Notes under the pieces: generated by a model | The model's input: the letters and a program-made list of their open reading frames with translations, nothing else | Databases searched by the model: none | Told to the model about the DNA's origin: nothing | Made by a program: the position numbers and the translations under genes | Part shown: in pieces, positions 9,346-18,691 of the stretch | How positions within the stretch are numbered: position 1 is the first letter of the stretch | Layout: the number at the start of each line of letters is the position of its first letter | Assembly: GCA_028824555.1 (NCBI GenBank) | Contig: JAPPDJ010000150.1 | Span: forward strand, 1 to 52,129 | Length of the DNA stretch: 52,129 nucleotides | Direction of reading: 5' to 3' | Source: Gammaproteobacteria bacterium | GTDB taxonomy: Bacteria; Pseudomonadota; Gammaproteobacteria; Pseudomonadales; Azotimanducaceae

Positions 9346-10372
9346 GCCGCCACCGCTTGTTCTGGTGATGGCGCCGCCACCGCATCCCGCGTTTCCGCGA
9401 GAAACCGACGCGCTGCCTCCAAGGCTTTCCGGGACTCTTCCGCACCAGGTCTGTGGGCGGCGAATTTCACTTGGTCGCAGCGAGCGAGGAAGTCGGCGAG
9501 CAGGTCGCGATGGCTGCGGGAGAACTCCACATTCCGCCCTGCTTCGCGCAAGAACTCCTCGGTGGTGAGCTCAGGGGCTCGCACGGCGAGCCGTTCCTCG
9601 ATGTAGCGACGAACGATGTCGGAGAGCTCCACGTACCAGGGGCCGGCCGCGGCATCGTCTGGCACGCCCTGCAACTCCAACCGTTCGAGGCGCTGCATGG
9701 CGCGCTCGAAGGCCGTCTCGCGCTCGCGCAGGGTTGTCATGGCGCGGCGACGGCTCCACAGCCAAATGCCGAGAGCTGCCAGGCCCGCAACCCCGATGGC
9801 CGTACCCGTGCCCCAGAACGCGACGCCCGGGCCGGGCTCTTCGAGCGGAGCACGCATGGGCAGCAGCGTGTCCACCACCGTTCCGTCCGGGAGTACCGAC
9901 TCGATGGTGAACGGCAGTTCTTCGGTGAGGAGTTCCCTCGTCTGCGCTTCGGCGACGCCGCCACGTTCGTCCGTGTACTCGATGCGCAGGCGCGGGATGC
10001 GGTGGCGGCCGCTTAGTGGCGCCTCGAGCGTATAGCGCTGCGACGCCGTGCTCGCGCCGTCGCTTGCCACTTCCTCGCGCGGCGTGAAGTCGATGATGGC
10101 GAAGCGACCGAGGGCGTCGCCGAAGGCGGGCATTTCGACCGCGACCGAGGCCTCGGCAGTCACCGTGAGTGTGAGCAGGAGACTGTCACCCAATCGGGGC
10201 GTGGCGGGCGATAGCGTCACGGTGGCCTTGACGGGCCCTTCTTCGGTCACGATCGTCAAAGGTTCCTCTTGCTCGACCGCTGTTGAGTCGCCCTCAGACT
10301 CGTCCGACTGGCAGCCGCTCGCGACCAGAAGCGTCGCAAACAAGATTGCAGCGGGGGCCCGTTGTGGCGCCC

Positions 10373-10376
<4 letters not shown>
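9342..10376 (-). CDS. Lipoprotein with BatD-like N-terminus and DUF4381-like C-terminus
   Basis: A 344-residue protein that begins with a lipoprotein signal (lipobox ASGC, Cys about 22). A beta-rich periplasmic region (about 45-165) resembles the first domain of BatD proteins (LSPATPRLGDSLLLTLTVTAEA). One membrane helix follows (VAFWGTGTAIGVAGLAALGIWLW, about 185-207). The cytosolic tail has the DUF4381-type pattern: IVRRYIEERLAVRAPELTTEEFL, then CDQVKFA. In other Bat/MoxR operons DUF4381 sits between the DUF58 and VWA genes, as here. It overlaps both neighbours by 4 nt. A link between the lipid-anchored beta domain and the cytosolic ATPase system is plausible but inferred. Confidence 0.8.
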
Positions 10377-11365
<989 letters not shown>

Positions 11366-11394
11366 TGGTCTATCCGGATTCGGGCTCTAGTGTC

Positions 11395-11411
11395 GTGTCA
11401 CGGCGTGACAC
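11395..11411. repeat. Intercistronic hairpin between moxR and DUF58 gene
   Basis: Arms GTGTCAC and GTGACAC around the loop GGC form a perfect 7-bp hairpin, followed directly by the moxR stop codon region. It could tune the ratio of MoxR to downstream products or protect a processed mRNA end. No T-run is present, so it is not a convincing terminator. Confidence 0.5.
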
Positions 11412-12418
11412 TACGGCACTTCGACGTGGGCGAGGATGGTGTCGACGATGTCGTCGGAACTCCTGCCTTCGGCCTCCGCCTCATAGGTGACGGCGACGCG
11501 GTGCCGCAGCACGTCCGGCGCTACCGTCTTGACATCGTGCGGACTGGTGTAGCCGCGACCCGCCAGCAAAGCGTGCGATTTCGCCAGCTTCACCAAGTTG
11601 AGCGAGGCACGCACCGAGGCGCCGAACTCGATCAGATTGGCTAGCTCGGCGAGCCCGGATGCCGCCGGTTCGCGGGTTGCGGCCACCAAGTCCACCGCAT
11701 AGCGCTTCACCTTGTCGTCCACGAACACGCGCCGTGCCACGTCCCGAGCGGTGAGGATCTCGCTCGCCGCCATCACGCTGCCCGCCTGCGGCAAGCGACC
11801 GGCGCCGGCCATGCGGTCGATCACCCGCACCTCGTCGTCGCGGCTGAGATAGCCCACCTTGAGCTTCATCATGAAGCGGTCGAGCTGCGCTTCGGGCAGG
11901 GGATAGGTGCCTTCCTGCTCGATGGGGTTTTGCGTCGCCATCACGAGGAACGGCTCTTCGAGTCCGAAGGTCTCCTCGCCGAGAGTCACTTGCCGCTCCT
12001 GCATGGCCTCGAGCAGCGCTGCCTGCACCTTGGCCGGGGCGCGGTTGATCTCGTCGGCCAGAACCAGGTTGCCGAACACCGGCCCCTTGCGCACCGAATA
12101 GCTGCCTTCCCGGGGATTGAATATCTGCGTGCCGGTGACATCGCCCGGCAGCATGTCCGGCGTGAACTGGATGCGGGAGAACGTGCAGTCCAAGGTGTCG
12201 GCAAGCGTGCTGACGGTGAGGGTCTTGGCAAGGCCCGGCACGCCTTCGAGCAGAACGTGACCGTCGGCCAAGAGCGCAAGCAGCAGGCGCGCCAGGAGCT
12301 CGTCCTGACCCACGAGCACCTTGCCCACCTCCGCCTTGACGGCGTCGAAGCGCTCCTGAACGGCGGTGACTTCAGCGGCAAGGTCGGTCGTGGCTGGCGA
12401 GGATTGTGTCTGTTCCAT
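11411..12418 (-). CDS. MoxR-family AAA+ ATPase
   Basis: A 335-residue AAA+ chaperone-like ATPase. Walker A is GVPGLAKT (59-66) and Walker B is LVLADEIN (118-125), followed by the MoxR signature RAPAKVQAALLEAMQERQVT. A sensor-1 Asn lies in VMATQNPIEQEGTYPLPEAQ and the arginine-finger region follows in LDRFMMK. MoxR proteins act on VWA-domain partners, which are encoded immediately downstream (batA, batB). It is the first gene of the seven-gene operon and lies 92 bp downstream of the degQ-like gene on the same strand. That gap contains GC-rich inverted repeats (around 12462-12500), so separate transcription is possible. Confidence 0.95.
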   Translation of the reverse strand: MEQTQSSPATTDLAAEVTAVQERFDAVKAEVGKVLVGQDELLARLLLALLADGHVLLEGVPGLAKTLTVSTLADTLDCTFSRIQFTPDMLPGDVTGTQIFNPREGSYSVRKGPVFGNLVLADEINRAPAKVQAALLEAMQERQVTLGEETFGLEEPFLVMATQNPIEQEGTYPLPEAQLDRFMMKLKVGYLSRDDEVRVIDRMAGAGRLPQAGSVMAASEILTARDVARRVFVDDKVKRYAVDLVAATREPAASGLAELANLIEFGASVRASLNLVKLAKSHALLAGRGYTSPHDVKTVAPDVLRHRVAVTYEAEAEGRSSDDIVDTILAHVEVP

Positions 12419-12510
12419 GTTGTGGTCTTTAAGGTTCCTTGTTTGAGACGACTTGTATGAGGCGGCGGCCCGCCGTGGTGGTCGCTGCGACCGAACAGAG
12501 GCGTAAGCGG

Positions 12511-13908
12511 TCAGCGAATCGTGATGAAGAGGCGGCTCTCGCCCCGCTGCACACGCAGTGCCAGCAAGCCGCCCTCTTCTGCGGTCACGGCGTCAAACTC
12601 CTCCACCGACCCCACCGCCCGGCGGTTCACCGACAGCACCACGTCGCCTTCCCGGAGCCCAGAACGCCAGGCGAGGGAGTTGCGGTCGATGCTGCCCACC
12701 TCCACGCCGCTGATTGTGCCGAACTGTTCATGGTCACCCGTGAGATTGCGGAATTCCACGCCCTCTAGCTTGGGCGAAGACGAGGCGCCGGCGATGGTCT
12801 GGCGCTCCGGTTCGCCGATGGTGGCCTTGATGCGGAGCTCTTCCTCGCCGTCGCGCAGAACGCCCAGCGTGACATCATCGCCGGCGCGCATGAGGCCCAC
12901 GCGATTGCGCAGTTCCGCCGATGTCGCAAGGTCGTCGCCGTCGAGCGAGGTGATGATGTCGCCTTCCTGGATGCCAGCCTCCTGCGCGGCGCTCTGTTCG
13001 ACGACCCGCGCTACCCAGGCGCCGGTCACGTCGTCCGCCAGATCGAGGGCCTCGCGCAGTTCCGGTGTCACGTCCTCGATCATCACGCCCAAGAGGCCGC
13101 GGCGCACCTCGCCGAATTCGATGAGCTGGTCCACCACGCCGCGAACGATGTGCACAGGCACCGCGAAGCCGATGCCAACGTTGAACCCATCCCCGGCTCC
13201 GCCCCCGGAAGGCGCGAATATGGCCGTGTTGATGCCGACGAGGCGTCCGTCGAGGTCCACCAGCGCGCCGCCGGAGTTGCCGGGGTTGATGGATGCATCG
13301 GTCTGGATGAAGTCCTCGTAGCCTTGCCGGATAAGCCCGGTGCGCCCGAGCGCGCTGACGATGCCGGCGGTGACGGTGTGCTCCAGCCGAAACGGGTTGC
13401 CGATGGCAATGACGAAATCTCCCACCTCGAGCGACTCGGCTTCGGCCAAAGGCAATTGGGTGAGCTCTTCCGCCTCGATGCTGAGCAGCGCCACGTCCGT
13501 GCCCGGATCGCTGCCGACGAGTTCCGCATCGAACGAGCGGCCGTCCTTCAGGCTCACCCGGATTCGATCGGAGTTGCGCACGAGATGCTGATTGGTGACC
13601 ACCAACCCTTCACCGGCATCGATGATGACGCCAGAGCCGACGTTTTGGGCTCGCCGCGTCATCTGCTGGGGTGCGTCTTGCGGAATGTTGAAAAAGCGCC
13701 GAAAGCGCGGGTCGTTGAACCAGGGGTTGCGCACTTCCCGCGAACTTTCGACGGAGATGTTGACCACCGCTGGTGCCACGTCGCGTAACACCGGCGCAAA
13801 CGTGAGCTTGCCGTCATGACCGAGCGCCGGTAGGGCCAGCAGCGTTGCGGCGAGTGCCCAAAGGGCGAGCGTTCGCCTGGGCACGAGCATTCTCTGAATA
13901 CCGTTCAT
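12511..13908 (-). CDS. DegQ/HtrA-type periplasmic serine protease
   Basis: A 465-residue trypsin-like protease and chaperone of the periplasm. A signal peptide occupies residues 1-30 (ALAATLLALPALG). The catalytic triad is His108 (TNQHLV), Asp138 (GTDVALL) and Ser212 (NPGNSGGAL). Two PDZ domains follow (about 265-360 and 375-460). The frame is open far upstream to 14991, but that part is antisense to the selenoprotein gene. The ATG at 13908 has a GGGAGA Shine-Dalgarno sequence at correct spacing and yields the signal peptide. It is divergent from the selenoprotein gene and has a plausible sigma70 promoter upstream. Length and domain order fit DegP, DegQ or MucD; I cannot decide which from sequence alone. 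Confidence 0.93.
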   Translation of the reverse strand: MNGIQRMLVPRRTLALWALAATLLALPALGHDGKLTFAPVLRDVAPAVVNISVESSREVRNPWFNDPRFRRFFNIPQDAPQQMTRRAQNVGSGVIIDAGEGLVVTNQHLVRNSDRIRVSLKDGRSFDAELVGSDPGTDVALLSIEAEELTQLPLAEAESLEVGDFVIAIGNPFRLEHTVTAGIVSALGRTGLIRQGYEDFIQTDASINPGNSGGALVDLDGRLVGINTAIFAPSGGGAGDGFNVGIGFAVPVHIVRGVVDQLIEFGEVRRGLLGVMIEDVTPELREALDLADDVTGAWVARVVEQSAAQEAGIQEGDIITSLDGDDLATSAELRNRVGLMRAGDDVTLGVLRDGEEELRIKATIGEPERQTIAGASSSPKLEGVEFRNLTGDHEQFGTISGVEVGSIDRNSLAWRSGLREGDVVLSVNRRAVGSVEEFDAVTAEEGGLLALRVQRGESRLFITIR

Positions 13909-13931
13909 GCATCTCCCTCTTGCGTGCGCGA

Positions 13932-13959
13932 ATTCTGACGCAACGGACTCTCTGTGCAA
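13932..13959 (-). promoter_or_regulatory. Candidate sigma70 promoter for the degQ-like gene
   Basis: On the minus strand TTGCAC (13959-13954) and CAGAAT (13937-13932) are separated by 16 nt, about 24 bp upstream of the chosen ATG. This is pattern recognition only; I saw no clear sigma-E motif in the divergent gap. Confidence 0.35.
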
Positions 13960-14085
13960 CGATGCACCACGACGTTGGAACGTCACGGCCACCGCGCACT
14001 CTCTTTGGCAGTCAAACGTGGGGGCCATTGCGCCCGATTTCAACCGAGCGGAGGTAGCGCGGGAAGGCTGGCCGTCAACGCTGCT

Positions 14086-14961
14086 ATGCTCGACGGCGTG
14101 AACCGCCAGCCTGTCCCCTACATGGAGCGTTCGCGCCTCTACTACGAGGCGCAGGGCTTCACCCGCGCCTACACCTGGGCGCAGTTTGACGACGCGCCGT
14201 TCTCTCCCATGCCCAAGCCCTTGGCGGAGTCGAAGCTGGTTCTGATCACGACGGCGGCGCTGTATGACCGGGAAGCATCGGACCCGCGCTACGTGGCCTC
14301 CGCACCGCTGGTGCCCCCACCCGAACGCCTCTATGCGAATGACCTCTCCTGGGACAAGGACGCGACCCACATGGAGGATCGCGGCAGCTACTTCCCGGTG
14401 GCTCCGCTCTTGGCCGCCTGCGAGGATGGTCGCGTTGGTGACTTGGCCGAGCGCTTCCACTGCGTCCCGACGGACTACAGCAAGCGCCGCACGCGCGAGG
14501 TGGATGCCCCGGAGATCCTCAAGCGCTGTCGCGAAGACGCCGCCGACGTCGCGTTGCTCGTGCCGGTCTGACCCGTGTGCCACCAGACCGTGAGTCTGGT
14601 CGCGCGGCATCTTGAAGCGAACGGCATCCCCACCGTGGTTCTCGGCTCCGCCCTCGACATCGTCGAACACTGCGGCGTCGCCCGCTTCGCCTTCGTCGAC
14701 TTTCCCCTCGGCAACCCCTGCGGCAAGCCGGGCGACGTGGCCATGCAGGCAAGCATCGTCGACTCCGCGCTGGCACTTTTCGACTCCGCCCAAGAGCCCC
14801 GAACCACCGTTCCCCTGCCGTGGCGATGGCACCACGACGAATGGCGCGAACGCTACATGCAGGTATCGCCGGAGAACCTCGCAGAACTCCGCCGCAAAGG
14901 CGACGAGCGCCGCGCCGAACGCCAAGCCTTGCGCGACGCTGGCCGGGTAAGGCAGGAGTAA
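14086..14961 (+). CDS. Selenoprotein related to glycine/betaine/sarcosine reductase component B (UGA = Sec)
   Basis: The frame runs from about 14086 to 14961 with one in-frame TGA at 14569-14571, read here as selenocysteine 162 of 291. The flanking residues are VPV-U-PVCHQT, a UxxC redox motif. The sequence after the TGA (SLVARHLEANGIPTVV, DIVEHCGV, DFPLGNPCGKP) continues the same family, whose other proteobacterial members, as I recall, carry Cys or Sec at this position. A SECIS-like hairpin starts 10 nt after the TGA. The start is uncertain: ATG 14086, GTG 14098 and ATG 14122 are possible and none has a good Shine-Dalgarno. The family is related to the substrate-handling component of glycine reductase, but the aerobic function is unknown. 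An LLM oxidoreductase and an amidohydrolase follow on the same strand. No sel genes or tRNA-Sec are in the window. Confidence 0.85.
14582..14600 (+). promoter_or_regulatory. SECIS-like hairpin immediately 3' of the in-frame TGA
   Basis: Arms ACCAGAC (14582-14588) and GTCTGGT (14594-14600) form a perfect 7-bp stem closing the pentaloop CGTGA. The loop begins 17 nt after the TGA, and its second base is G. Both match the bacterial SECIS rule as I recall it: an apical loop roughly 16-37 nt downstream with G in the first two loop positions. The hairpin lies in coding sequence and would bind SelB. Confidence 0.8.
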
Positions 14962-14962
14962 C

Positions 14963-14979
14963 GGCTCTGCGAAAGAGCC
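14963..14979 (+). terminator. Short hairpin after the selenoprotein gene
   Basis: GGCTCT and AGAGCC flank the loop GCGAA directly after the TAA. The stem is short and no T-run follows, so it is at best a weak attenuator or an mRNA-end stabiliser. Confidence 0.3.
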
Positions 14980-15006
14980 CTCGAGAGTCACTTAAGGCAT
15001 TTCCGG

Positions 15007-15035
15007 TTGACATCCCCACCGCTTTCCGTCACGTT
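15007..15035 (+). promoter_or_regulatory. Possible promoter upstream of the LLM oxidoreductase gene
   Basis: A perfect TTGACA lies at 15007-15012, but the hexamer 17 nt downstream (CACGTT) is a poor -10 element. It may allow transcription of the oxidoreductase and amidohydrolase genes apart from the selenoprotein gene. Confidence 0.25.
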
Positions 15036-15064
15036 GCCAGGTTGAACTTGGGGAAGGGGAATCC

Positions 15065-15985
15065 ATGAAGTTCGGCGTTCAGGTCAATTGCTATCGCACC
15101 ACTTGGGACGACATCAGTCGCTCCATCGAAACCATGGAGGCGGGGCGCTGGAACAGCCTTTGGTTCGCCGACCATTTCCTTCCGCCAGGGCGCCGGGAAG
15201 ACGAGCACCTCACCGCGTTCGAGGGCTACACCATCCTCGCCGTGGCCGCCGGCATGACCGAGAAGCTCGAACTTGGCCACCTCGTCCTCGGCAACACCTA
15301 CCGCAATCCCGCCCTCGTGGCGAAGATGGCCGCCACCCTCGACCAAGCCTCCAGGGGCCGCTTCGTCCTTGCCCTCGGCGCGGCCTGGTTCAAGCGCGAG
15401 CATGAGGCGTTCGGCTGGACGTTCCCCTCGATGAAGGAACGTCAGGATCGCTTTCAGGAAGCCTGCGAACTGATCCGCATGATGTTCACCGCCGACGGAC
15501 CGGTGGACTACAACGGCAAGTACTACCAGCTCGATCAGGCGCCCCTCTCCCCCGGCTGCTACCAGAAGCCGCACACGCCCATCATGGTGGGCGGCACCGG
15601 CGAGCGCCGCACCCTGCGTACCCTCGCCATGTTCGGCGACGTGTTCAACCTCGACGGCTGGGCCGGGCAGGGCATGTCGATGGAAATCTACCGCCACAAG
15701 ATGAACGTGCTCGACAAGCACTGCGCCGATGTGGGCAGGGATCCGGCCGAAATCAAGAAAACGCTTCTGATGCCGCTCCTCATCACTGAGGACAAGGAGC
15801 GGATCGAGCGGTTCGAAAAGGCTCTCGGCAAGGGCTCCATGGCGGGACCGAAGAACCAGGTGATCGACCGCATCGGCGAGTTCGAGCGCGAGGGCGTCGC
15901 CGAGATCATGTTCGGTGGCATCCGCACCGGCGACGTTGCGAGCTATCAGCGGGTGGAAGAGGAGATTGTGGCGGCGTTCGGCTAA
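15065..15985 (+). CDS. LLM-class (luciferase-like) flavin-dependent oxidoreductase
   Basis: A 306-residue bacterial-luciferase-fold TIM barrel of the type annotated as F420- or FMN-dependent monooxygenase. Visible family features are the N-terminal strand MKFGVQVNCY, SLWFADHFLPPG, LGHLVLGNTYRNPALVAKMAATLDQASRGR and the C-terminal GP..QVIDRIGEFEREGVAEIMFGG. AAGGGGAA lies upstream of the ATG at correct spacing. It is followed after 71 bp by an amidohydrolase gene and preceded by the selenoprotein gene, which suggests a shared pathway for an N-containing substrate (inference). Whether it uses F420 or FMN cannot be read from the sequence; Gammaproteobacteria more often use FMN. Confidence 0.9.
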   Translation: MKFGVQVNCYRTTWDDISRSIETMEAGRWNSLWFADHFLPPGRREDEHLTAFEGYTILAVAAGMTEKLELGHLVLGNTYRNPALVAKMAATLDQASRGRFVLALGAAWFKREHEAFGWTFPSMKERQDRFQEACELIRMMFTADGPVDYNGKYYQLDQAPLSPGCYQKPHTPIMVGGTGERRTLRTLAMFGDVFNLDGWAGQGMSMEIYRHKMNVLDKHCADVGRDPAEIKKTLLMPLLITEDKERIERFEKALGKGSMAGPKNQVIDRIGEFEREGVAEIMFGGIRTGDVASYQRVEEEIVAAFG

Positions 15986-16056
15986 AGGGCACCACGTAAC
16001 AGACGTTTCAAGTTCAGGCTGCGCCGAGGCGGGGCCGACAAGCATGGAGAGCCACA

Positions 16057-17697
16057 ATGGCACATGACATCGTGATCCGAGGCGGCGAGATCGTGGACGG
16101 CACCGGCGCCGAGGCCACGCCCGGCGATGTTGCCATCGACGACGGTCGCATCTCCGCCGTTGGCAAGGTGGACGCCAAGGGCCGGCAGGAAATCGACGCC
16201 GCCGGCAACCTCGTGTCCCCAGGCTTCGTCGATCTGCACACCCACCTCGACGCCCAGATCGGCTGGGACCCGCAGATGACGCCGGTGAGCTGGCATGGCG
16301 TTACCACGGCGCTGCTCGGCAACTGCGGCGTCACCTTCGCGCCCTGCAAGCCGCAGGATGTCGAACTACTCGCGGCGATGATGGAAACCGTCGAGGACAT
16401 CCCCAAGAACGCCATCCTCACCGGCCTTCCTTGGGACTGGGAAGGCTACGGCGGCTATCTCGACGCCATCGAACGCCTGAATCCCGCCCTCAACGTGGCG
16501 GGCATGGTCGGCCACTGCGCGGTGCGCTTCTATGTCATGGGCGAGCGCGCGGTGGAGGAACAAGCGACCTCGGAAGAGCGCAAGATGATGGCGGACGTGG
16601 TGGCCGACTCCATCGACCGCGGTGCCGTGGGCTTCTCCACCAACCGCTACCCGCCGCACAAGCTGCCGGACGGACGCTCGATTCCAGGCACCTTTGCAGA
16701 CCCCGAAGAACTCGTGGAAATCGCCAAGGCGGTCGGCCCCCGCAACGGCCTCATGCAGGCCGTGGGCGCCAACTTCGACGTGCTGAAGGCGATGGCGAGC
16801 ACCAGCCGTGGCCGCATCCTGTTCAGCTACGGCACGGGCCCGCAGGAAGGTTCCGGCAACGAGCAGGCGAAACACCTTGCGCAGCTTGCCGAACACGGCG
16901 ACTTCACTGCCATTACCCAAGTGCGCGGGTCCGGCTTCATGTTCGGCCTGCAATCGAACCTGCCGGTACAGGGCGAGACTTGGGACGCGTTGCGGAAAAT
17001 GGACCTCGCGGGTCGCCTAGCGGCGATTCGCGATGAGGACACCGCCGCGAAGCTGGTCCGTGAAGGCAGGGCGCAGAAGACCCGCTTCCCCCTTGCACAG
17101 GTGTTCTACCTCGGCGACGGCGAGACGCCGGACTATGCCGCCGGCCCCGAAATGAGCGCCGAAGCGCTGGCATCCGCCGCCGGCGAGCATTGGGTGGAGA
17201 CGTTCCTGCGCCTGTCCCGCGAAACCGACGGCAAGGCCCTCTTCAACCTGCGCATGTTCAACCAAAGCCTGAAGGAACTCGGCGACCTCTTCCGCAGCGA
17301 CCATATCTTCCCAAGCCTGGGCGACGCCGGCGCGCACGTGTCGCAGATCATGGACGCCGGCTGGCCGAGCTTCGTGCTCTCGCACTGGATTCGGGACACC
17401 GGCCTCTACAGCATGGGCGAAGGCATCCGCCGCCTGACGTCCGGCCCCGCTCGTGTGCTGGGCCTCAAGGACCGCGGCACCCTGGCCCCGGGAATGCGCG
17501 CCGACATCAACGTCTTCGACCCGACCGAGGTGGCGGAACTGCAGCCGGAGCTCGTCCACGACTTCCCCGGCGGCGCCCCCCGCTACATCCAACGCTCGAA
17601 GGGCTACAAGACGACGCTCGTCAACGGCGCTGTAACGCTGGTGGATGGCGAGCACACAGGCGAACGGGCCGGCGAGGTGTTGCGCCACGCCGGCTGA
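16057..17697 (+). CDS. N-acyl-D-amino-acid deacylase-like amidohydrolase
   Basis: A 546-residue metal-dependent amidohydrolase of the D-aminoacylase/dihydroorotase superfamily. The HxH metal ligands are His61 and His63 (GFVDLHTHLD), and a conserved Cys region GNCGVTFAPC (Cys90, Cys97) fits the D-aminoacylase metal centre. SLGDAGAHV (about 424-432) carries the catalytic Asp region. The tail (GTLAPGMRADINVFDP, TLVNGAVTLVDGEHTGERAGEVLR) is the small beta domain typical of the family. Length and motifs match proteins annotated EC 3.5.1.81, but substrate prediction in this family is unreliable. No membrane or signal segment is seen. It is the last gene of the plus-strand group and is followed by a palindromic repeat. 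Confidence 0.88.
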   Translation: MAHDIVIRGGEIVDGTGAEATPGDVAIDDGRISAVGKVDAKGRQEIDAAGNLVSPGFVDLHTHLDAQIGWDPQMTPVSWHGVTTALLGNCGVTFAPCKPQDVELLAAMMETVEDIPKNAILTGLPWDWEGYGGYLDAIERLNPALNVAGMVGHCAVRFYVMGERAVEEQATSEERKMMADVVADSIDRGAVGFSTNRYPPHKLPDGRSIPGTFADPEELVEIAKAVGPRNGLMQAVGANFDVLKAMASTSRGRILFSYGTGPQEGSGNEQAKHLAQLAEHGDFTAITQVRGSGFMFGLQSNLPVQGETWDALRKMDLAGRLAAIRDEDTAAKLVREGRAQKTRFPLAQVFYLGDGETPDYAAGPEMSAEALASAAGEHWVETFLRLSRETDGKALFNLRMFNQSLKELGDLFRSDHIFPSLGDAGAHVSQIMDAGWPSFVLSHWIRDTGLYSMGEGIRRLTSGPARVLGLKDRGTLAPGMRADINVFDPTEVAELQPELVHDFPGGAPRYIQRSKGYKTTLVNGAVTLVDGEHTGERAGEVLRHAG

Positions 17698-17758
17698 CTG
17701 AGCTCCCTTCGGACGTCGGCCTGCAAGGAATCGAGCAGGCCGCGCCGGCACGGGCCTT

Positions 17759-17883
17759 GTAGGGGCGGGGCTTGTCCCCGCCCGTCTTGAACGCACCGAG
17801 GAAACCGTCGAAGCAAAGCAGTTCGCGCAAGCGAACTGCAACTCGCGCGCGCCAGGGCGCGCCGGGACAAGCCCGTCCCCTAC
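17759..17883. repeat. 125-bp composite palindromic repeat
   Basis: The element starts GTAGGGGCGGGGCTTGTCCC and ends with the inverted form GGGACAAGCCCGTCCCCTAC. Inside are GCAGTTCGC and GCGAACTGC arms with a GCAA loop (17818-17839) and a second GC-rich hairpin (about 17845-17862). Its length and internal order are identical to the element at 41935-42059. It sits between convergent genes and may end transcription from both sides. The flanks (17698-17758, 17884-17960) hold no recognisable gene. Confidence 0.85.
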
Positions 17884-17960
17884 GAAGAAAGCGGCTAGGG
17901 ACCATAGGGTTGCGTGGCTTTCTCCATGGAAGGACTTCCTGCCCTCTAGGTTAGTCGCCG

Positions 17961-18569
17961 TCAGTTGTCCCTTGGGGCGAGCAACCTCGCCAGCCAATGG
18001 TCGAGGCTGGTAAAGCGGCCGCCGCCCGTGAAAAACAGCGACAGCAGCATCACGAAGTACATGGCGGCGAACTCGATGCCGTTGTTGAGGATCGTCACGC
18101 TGCCGCGGCCCGTGAGCCAGCGATAGTCGCCGTGCTCGCGCAGGATGGAGCGGATTTCGGCCTTGCGCTCGGCGGCTTCCATCACCCGGTCGTTCGATAG
18201 CCAACTGCTTGCATCGGAGATGGCGAGCCAGCCGTTCTCCCAATGCACCGCAAAGGCAGCGACCAGCATCGTCACCATGAGCGGAATCGCCACGAGCCTC
18301 GTGGCGAGACCAACGAGCAGCAGGATGCCACCGACGAACTCCGCGCCGATGACGAGCACGACCATGAGTTCCGGCAGCGGCAGGCCCAGCGAGCCTTCAA
18401 ACCAGCGCACCGTGCCCTCGAAGCCCGTCAGCTTCGTCCATCCGGCCTGAATCATCACGGGGGCGAGAATCAGGCGCAGCAGCAGCGGCGCGACGCCATC
18501 AAGGGGCCTCGCGATGTGGAGGGCACGGTCGTATTGCTCGCGAAGTGCATTCACTAGCCGGTTCATCAT
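17961..18569 (-). CDS. DoxX-family membrane protein
   Basis: A 202-residue integral membrane protein with four predicted helices: RLILAPVMIQAGWTKL, LMVVLVIGAEFVGGILLLVGLATRL, IPLMVTMLVAAFAVHW and a final helix near AAMYFVMLLSLFFTGG. The pattern is that of DoxX/DoxD-like proteins, which are linked to quinone-dependent oxidoreductases or redox stress; no specific reaction can be assigned. A hydrophilic insert of about 40 residues (about 120-160, rich in Arg and Glu) between helices 3 and 4 is larger than in short DoxX proteins. It is a single gene, convergent with the repeat at 17759-17883. The start gives MMNRLVNALREQYD. Confidence 0.85.
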   Translation of the reverse strand: MMNRLVNALREQYDRALHIARPLDGVAPLLLRLILAPVMIQAGWTKLTGFEGTVRWFEGSLGLPLPELMVVLVIGAEFVGGILLLVGLATRLVAIPLMVTMLVAAFAVHWENGWLAISDASSWLSNDRVMEAAERKAEIRSILREHGDYRWLTGRGSVTILNNGIEFAAMYFVMLLSLFFTGGGRFTSLDHWLARLLAPRDN

Positions 18570-18691
18570 CCTTCCAGTCCGGTAGCCGTTTGTGGGCCAA
18601 TTCTAGTAGGCGCCAATTCCTGCCCCACAGGACCGATTGCCCGTCGGACCTCGGTCGCGTCGACGACGGCACGTGGGCCGCGCTGGCGGAT

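Noticed and set aside
8311-9606. A 431-codon plus-strand open frame
   Set aside because: It is antisense to batA and neighbours and its translation has no recognisable domain.
14575-14961. A separate small gene starting at GTG 14575
   Set aside because: It has no ribosome site, begins in the middle of a conserved motif and is in frame with the preceding open frame across one TGA that fits selenocysteine.
12511-14991. An 826-codon open frame extending the HtrA gene upstream
   Set aside because: The upstream 361 codons are antisense to the selenoprotein gene and lack protein character; the signal peptide and ribosome site place the start at 13908.
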